Below, one piece after another: positions 60,955-64,000 of a stretch of DNA of 64,000 nt. Position numbers and translations under genes: made by a program. The DNA is from Geobacter sp. UBA5735 (GTDB lineage Bacteria > Desulfobacterota > Desulfuromonadia > Geobacterales > Geobacteraceae). Each line of letters starts with the position of its first letter. The stretch's first letter is position 1. The notes under the pieces were generated by a model that saw only the letters and a list, made by a program, of their open reading frames with translations, did no database searches and was not told the DNA's origin. The DNA is taken from positions 1 to 64,000 of the forward strand of contig DIFZ01000056.1 in assembly GCA_002419385.1 (NCBI GenBank), in the 5' to 3' direction.

Positions 60955-61636
60955 CCGGTTGCTGGAGGTCAATAACCTCAGGAAGTCTTTTCGCAGAGGG
61001 ACAGCCAGCATTGAGGTCCTGAACGGCATCGATATGTCGGTCTCTGAGGGTGATACGATAGCCCTTGTCGGGGCATCCGGAGCCGGCAAGAGCACGCTCC
61101 TGCATATCCTCGGGACTCTGGACCGGCCCTCTTCCGGTTCTGTCCTGTTTCGTGGAAATGACGTATTCCGCTTCAGCGAGGGTGAACTTGCTGCATTCAG
61201 AAACCGCTCCATAGGTTTCGTTTTTCAGTTCCATCATCTCCTGCCGGAATTCTCGGCGCTGGAGAACATCATGATGCCTGCTCTCATCAGCGGGATGAAC
61301 AGAGGCGAGGCCGAAGACAGGGCAGCGGGACTTCTGCGTGACGTGGGACTTGCCGAGAGGTCGGCGCACAAGCCGGGCGAACTGTCAGGGGGGGAGCAGC
61401 AGCGGGTCGCCATTGCACGGGCATTGGTCCTTTCCCCCCTCGTGCTGCTCGCCGACGAGCCGACGGGCAACCTGGACAGGAAGACAAGCGAGGAAGTTCA
61501 TGAACTCCTGGCGCGATTTCAGGAAAGCATCGGATTGACCCTCATAATTGTGACTCACAACGAGCGCCTGGCCGCCAGGATGGGTAAAACCGTCAGGCTG
61601 GTGGACGGCCGCATTCAGGAGAATGGCAACCTGTGA
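60947..61636 (+). CDS. lolD: Lipoprotein-releasing ABC transporter ATP-binding protein LolD
   Basis: 229 residues from ATG 60947, overlapping the permease by eight bases. Walker A is GASGAGKST (about residue 40), then FVFQFHHLLPEFSALENI (LolD-like), LSGGEQQRVAIARAL, Walker B VLLADEPTGNLD and the H-loop VTHNE. It powers extraction of outer-membrane lipoproteins from the inner membrane. The stop overlaps the bamA GTG by four bases. Confidence 0.95.
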   Translation: MSDRLLEVNNLRKSFRRGTASIEVLNGIDMSVSEGDTIALVGASGAGKSTLLHILGTLDRPSSGSVLFRGNDVFRFSEGELAAFRNRSIGFVFQFHHLLPEFSALENIMMPALISGMNRGEAEDRAAGLLRDVGLAERSAHKPGELSGGEQQRVAIARALVLSPLVLLADEPTGNLDRKTSEEVHELLARFQESIGLTLIIVTHNERLAARMGKTVRLVDGRIQENGNL

Positions 61637-63927
61637 AACTAATATCCCTGCATTTCAGAAGCATCAGTGAAGCTTGCATCTGCCGATCAACGTGGTTGCT
61701 TTTCGCGTTTCTGATTGTCGCGGTTTTGCCCTGCCGCCTGTCCGCAGGCGATGAGAAGATTGCCGCGATCACGTTCCTCGGCAACGAGACGAGAGAGTCT
61801 GCCTCACTTGTCCCTCTTCTGAAGAGCAGGGTGGGGGAAGAGTTCTCGGCCGAAAAAGCCAACGAGGACATCAAGACGATATACCGGCTCGGCATCTATC
61901 AGGATGTGAGGGTAGAGAAGGTAACGTCTGACAAGGGGTTGATCCTGACTTACGTGGTGGCTGAAAAGCCGACGGTGCGTGAAGTCCGCGTCGTGGGCAA
62001 TATCGAGATCAAGTCGGACAAGATCAAGGAAGCGATCCCGCTCAAACCGAACAGCGTCTTTTCCCCGGGGCTTCTTGCCATGAGCGAGAAGAAAATCAAG
62101 AAACTCTATGCGGACGAAGGATACTATCTGGCCGAAGTGAGCGGCACGTCGTCCAAAGTGGGCAAGAACGGCGAACAGGTTTCCTTCTCCATTACCGAGG
62201 GCAAAAAAGTCCTCATCAAAACAATAACGTTCGAAGGCAACAAGATCTTCTCCTCGCGAAAGCTGCGTAAACAGATGGAAACAAAGGAGAAGTGGTTCCT
62301 TTCCTGGATCACCGGCGCCGGCACCTACAAGGAAGAGGTTTTGCGGAATGATGTCAACCGTATCGCGGATCTCTACTTCAACAACGGCTACATTAACGTC
62401 AAGGTGGGAGAACCGAAGGTGCGCCTGCTTGACGACAAGTCAGGACTCGAAGTCACGATCAGTGTTACGGAGGGGGACCAGTTCACGACCGGAAGCATCG
62501 ATTTCAAAGGCGACCTGCTGGAAAGCAGGGAAAAGCTGGACAGTATGGTGACGCTCCAAAAAGGCAAAGTCTTCAGTCGTGAGCTTCTGCGCAATGACGT
62601 TGCCAAATTGACCGACCTCTATGGCGACAAAGGCTACGCATTCACCAATGTTGTTCCTCTTTCCAAGATAGACCAGGACAAGAAGACGGTTGACATAACC
62701 TTTGAATTTGAAAAAGGTGAACTGGTCTACATCGAAAAGATATCCATAAACGGCAACACCAAGACCCGTGACAAGGTCATCCGTCGCGAGTTCAGGCTGG
62801 CCGAGGGAGACCTCTACAGCGTCACCGCCCTGAAAAGGACCAAGCAGAATCTTGCCAACCTCGGTTATTTCGAAGAGGCAACTATTGCTACGGCAAAGGG
62901 CAGCACTGACAACCGGCTAAACCTCAATACCGAGGTCAAGGAGAAATCAACCGGCCAGTTCAGCATAGGCGGTGGCTTCAGCTCCTCGGACGGCATCATC
63001 GGCCAGGCTTCGATCCAGCAGAACAACTTCCTCGGCCTCGGCCTCAAGGGAACGATTGCAGCTTCGCTTGGAGGGGAAACATCGCTTTTCACCTTGGGTA
63101 TAAGCGACCCTTACTTCCTCGACACAAACTGGACGGTTGGTGTTGACGTCTACCGTTCAGAGAGGGAGTACGAAGACTATGACCGCAGGGTGACCGGTGG
63201 GGACATCAAGGCCGGCTACCGGATAAGCGACGATCTTTCCACGTTCTGGTTGTACAAGTACGAGGACAAGAAGCTCTTTAACCTGTCTGATGAACTGAAA
63301 GCCAACCCGGATCTGATGGGAGAGTCGACCGGCACCATCGGTTCGCTCTACGGCAGCCTCACCCTTGATAAGACCGATTACAAGCTGGATCCCAGCAGGG
63401 GGTTTAACGGTACAGTCTCCGCCGAGTATGCCGGCCTGGGGGGAAGCCAGCGGTTCGCGCGCTTTATCGGCCAGTCAGCGGTGTACTTTCCGCTCATGTG
63501 GAGTACCGTCCTGTCACTTCGCGGCGAGCTGGGTTATATCATGAGATGCGGAAAAGATATTCCGATCGATGAAAAGTTTTATCTGGGAGGCATCAATACC
63601 CTTCGTGGATACGAAACACGCACTGTAAGCCCTTATAAGAACGGTGTTTATACCGGCGGGGTAAAGGAAGCCGTTTTCAACCTTGATTATGTCTTCCCCA
63701 TTATCAAGGAAGCCGGGCTCAAAGGGGTCGTCTTCTTTGATGCCGGCAATTCCTATGACACGGGGCAGGAGTATTTCTCGAAAATACTCATGAGTTATGG
63801 AGCCGGAATTCGCTGGTACTCTCCCATGGGGCCGCTGCGCCTCGAATACGGCTTCCCGGTTAATCCGAGGGAAGGCATTGACAAGAAAGGTGGACGGTTC
63901 GAGTTTTCCATCGGGGGGTTCTTCTGA
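61633..63927 (+). CDS. bamA: Outer membrane assembly factor BamA
   Basis: 764 residues from GTG 61633. A long signal peptide (hydrophobic core WLLFAFLIVAVLPC, cleavage near residue 40) is followed by five POTRA repeats (about 42-400), for example EVRVVGNIEIKSDKIKEAIPLKPNSVF and YIEKISINGNTKTRDKVIRREF. The beta-barrel (about 410-764) includes YFLGGINTLRGYETRTVSP-like lid loop residues GGINTLRGYE and PLRLEYGFPVN, and ends in aromatic Phe (GGFF), the beta-signal. It folds outer membrane proteins. A ribosome binding site for a next gene follows. Confidence 0.96.
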   Translation: MKLISLHFRSISEACICRSTWLLFAFLIVAVLPCRLSAGDEKIAAITFLGNETRESASLVPLLKSRVGEEFSAEKANEDIKTIYRLGIYQDVRVEKVTSDKGLILTYVVAEKPTVREVRVVGNIEIKSDKIKEAIPLKPNSVFSPGLLAMSEKKIKKLYADEGYYLAEVSGTSSKVGKNGEQVSFSITEGKKVLIKTITFEGNKIFSSRKLRKQMETKEKWFLSWITGAGTYKEEVLRNDVNRIADLYFNNGYINVKVGEPKVRLLDDKSGLEVTISVTEGDQFTTGSIDFKGDLLESREKLDSMVTLQKGKVFSRELLRNDVAKLTDLYGDKGYAFTNVVPLSKIDQDKKTVDITFEFEKGELVYIEKISINGNTKTRDKVIRREFRLAEGDLYSVTALKRTKQNLANLGYFEEATIATAKGSTDNRLNLNTEVKEKSTGQFSIGGGFSSSDGIIGQASIQQNNFLGLGLKGTIAASLGGETSLFTLGISDPYFLDTNWTVGVDVYRSEREYEDYDRRVTGGDIKAGYRISDDLSTFWLYKYEDKKLFNLSDELKANPDLMGESTGTIGSLYGSLTLDKTDYKLDPSRGFNGTVSAEYAGLGGSQRFARFIGQSAVYFPLMWSTVLSLRGELGYIMRCGKDIPIDEKFYLGGINTLRGYETRTVSPYKNGVYTGGVKEAVFNLDYVFPIIKEAGLKGVVFFDAGNSYDTGQEYFSKILMSYGAGIRWYSPMGPLRLEYGFPVNPREGIDKKGGRFEFSIGGFF

Positions 63928-63981
63928 CCGCAAATAAATTGTGCGTAACTATGACAAGCTGTCGTGAAACGCTGAAACACT

Positions 63982-64000
63982 AAAAGGAGAAAGAGAAGAT
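63982..64000 (+). promoter_or_regulatory. Strong ribosome binding site at the window edge
   Basis: AAAAGGAGAAAGAGAAGAT at the very end of the window has a clear Shine-Dalgarno core (AAGGAG). A start codon is expected at or just beyond base 1 of the next sequence. By usual order after bamA this could be a Skp/OmpH-type chaperone gene, which cannot be confirmed here. Confidence 0.5.

Overview
The window looks like a chromosomal segment of a motile deltaproteobacterium in the Geobacter group (Desulfuromonadota/Geobacterales). The clues are a large flagellar block with -24/-12 (sigma-54) promoters upstream of fliL and flhA, the order flgF-flgG-flgA-flgH-flgI-flgJ-flgM-flgN-flgK-flgL, the lysS-lolC/E-lolD-bamA order, and the general protein character. 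The assignment rests on gene content and order read by eye; no database search was possible. No tRNA, rRNA, CRISPR array, insertion sequence or prophage was seen.

Layout. (1) 1-3776: the end of a TolC-like outer membrane factor and a MacA/MacB-type tripartite efflux operon, visibly more GC-rich than what follows and closed by a perfect 19-bp hairpin. (2) 4244-24552: flagellar export, switch, rod, ring, junction and motor genes: fliL-fliM-fliN-fliO-fliP-fliQ-fliR-flhB, then flhA-flhF-fliA-flgF-flgG-flgA-flgH-flgI, then flgJ-flgM-flgN-flgK-flgL, flbD, motA-motB. A PilZ (c-di-GMP) protein lies on the opposite strand after motB. (3) 25709-28003: flagellin operon fliC, an uncharacterised 197-residue gene, flbT and flaF. 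(4) 28181-43186, minus strand: two giant multi-domain glycosyltransferases (1513 and 2184 residues, nine glycosyltransferase modules in all), a three-module methyltransferase, and a TPR/Ig-like protein with a plausible sigma-28 promoter. (5) 43555-46926: a PAS/zinc-ribbon protein, an AI-2E-type permease and enolase. (6) 47217-56961: pgpH, ybeY, a DgkA-PAP2 fusion, a CorC-like CBS protein, lnt, prfB with its programmed frameshift, an NlpC/P60 lipoprotein, a DUF1015 protein and an EVE protein. (7) 57009-63927: a periplasmic coiled-coil protein, lysS, lolC/E, lolD and bamA. The last bases carry a strong ribosome binding site for a gene beyond the edge.

How it fits together. The readable promoters suggest a flagellar hierarchy: sigma-54 sites drive export/switch genes (4172, 9841). 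The second of these transcripts could carry fliA (sigma-28). Two nearly identical sigma-28 sites (18684, 25532) drive flgJ-flgM-flgN-flgK-flgL and fliC. FlgM is encoded in the late operon as anti-sigma factor. Flagellin expression is probably also controlled after transcription by FlbT/FlaF, a pair best known from Alphaproteobacteria; no csrA/fliW is present in this window. flhG, usually next to flhF, is also absent here. The giant transferases and methyltransferase converge on the flagellin operon through a shared bidirectional terminator. The most interesting hypothesis is that they form a fused assembly line for flagellin or cell-surface glycan modification.

The other notable feature is a double array of heptanucleotide tandem repeats between flgF and flgG: 12 units of a GGCAAAA type, then 17 perfect CCTAAAA units.
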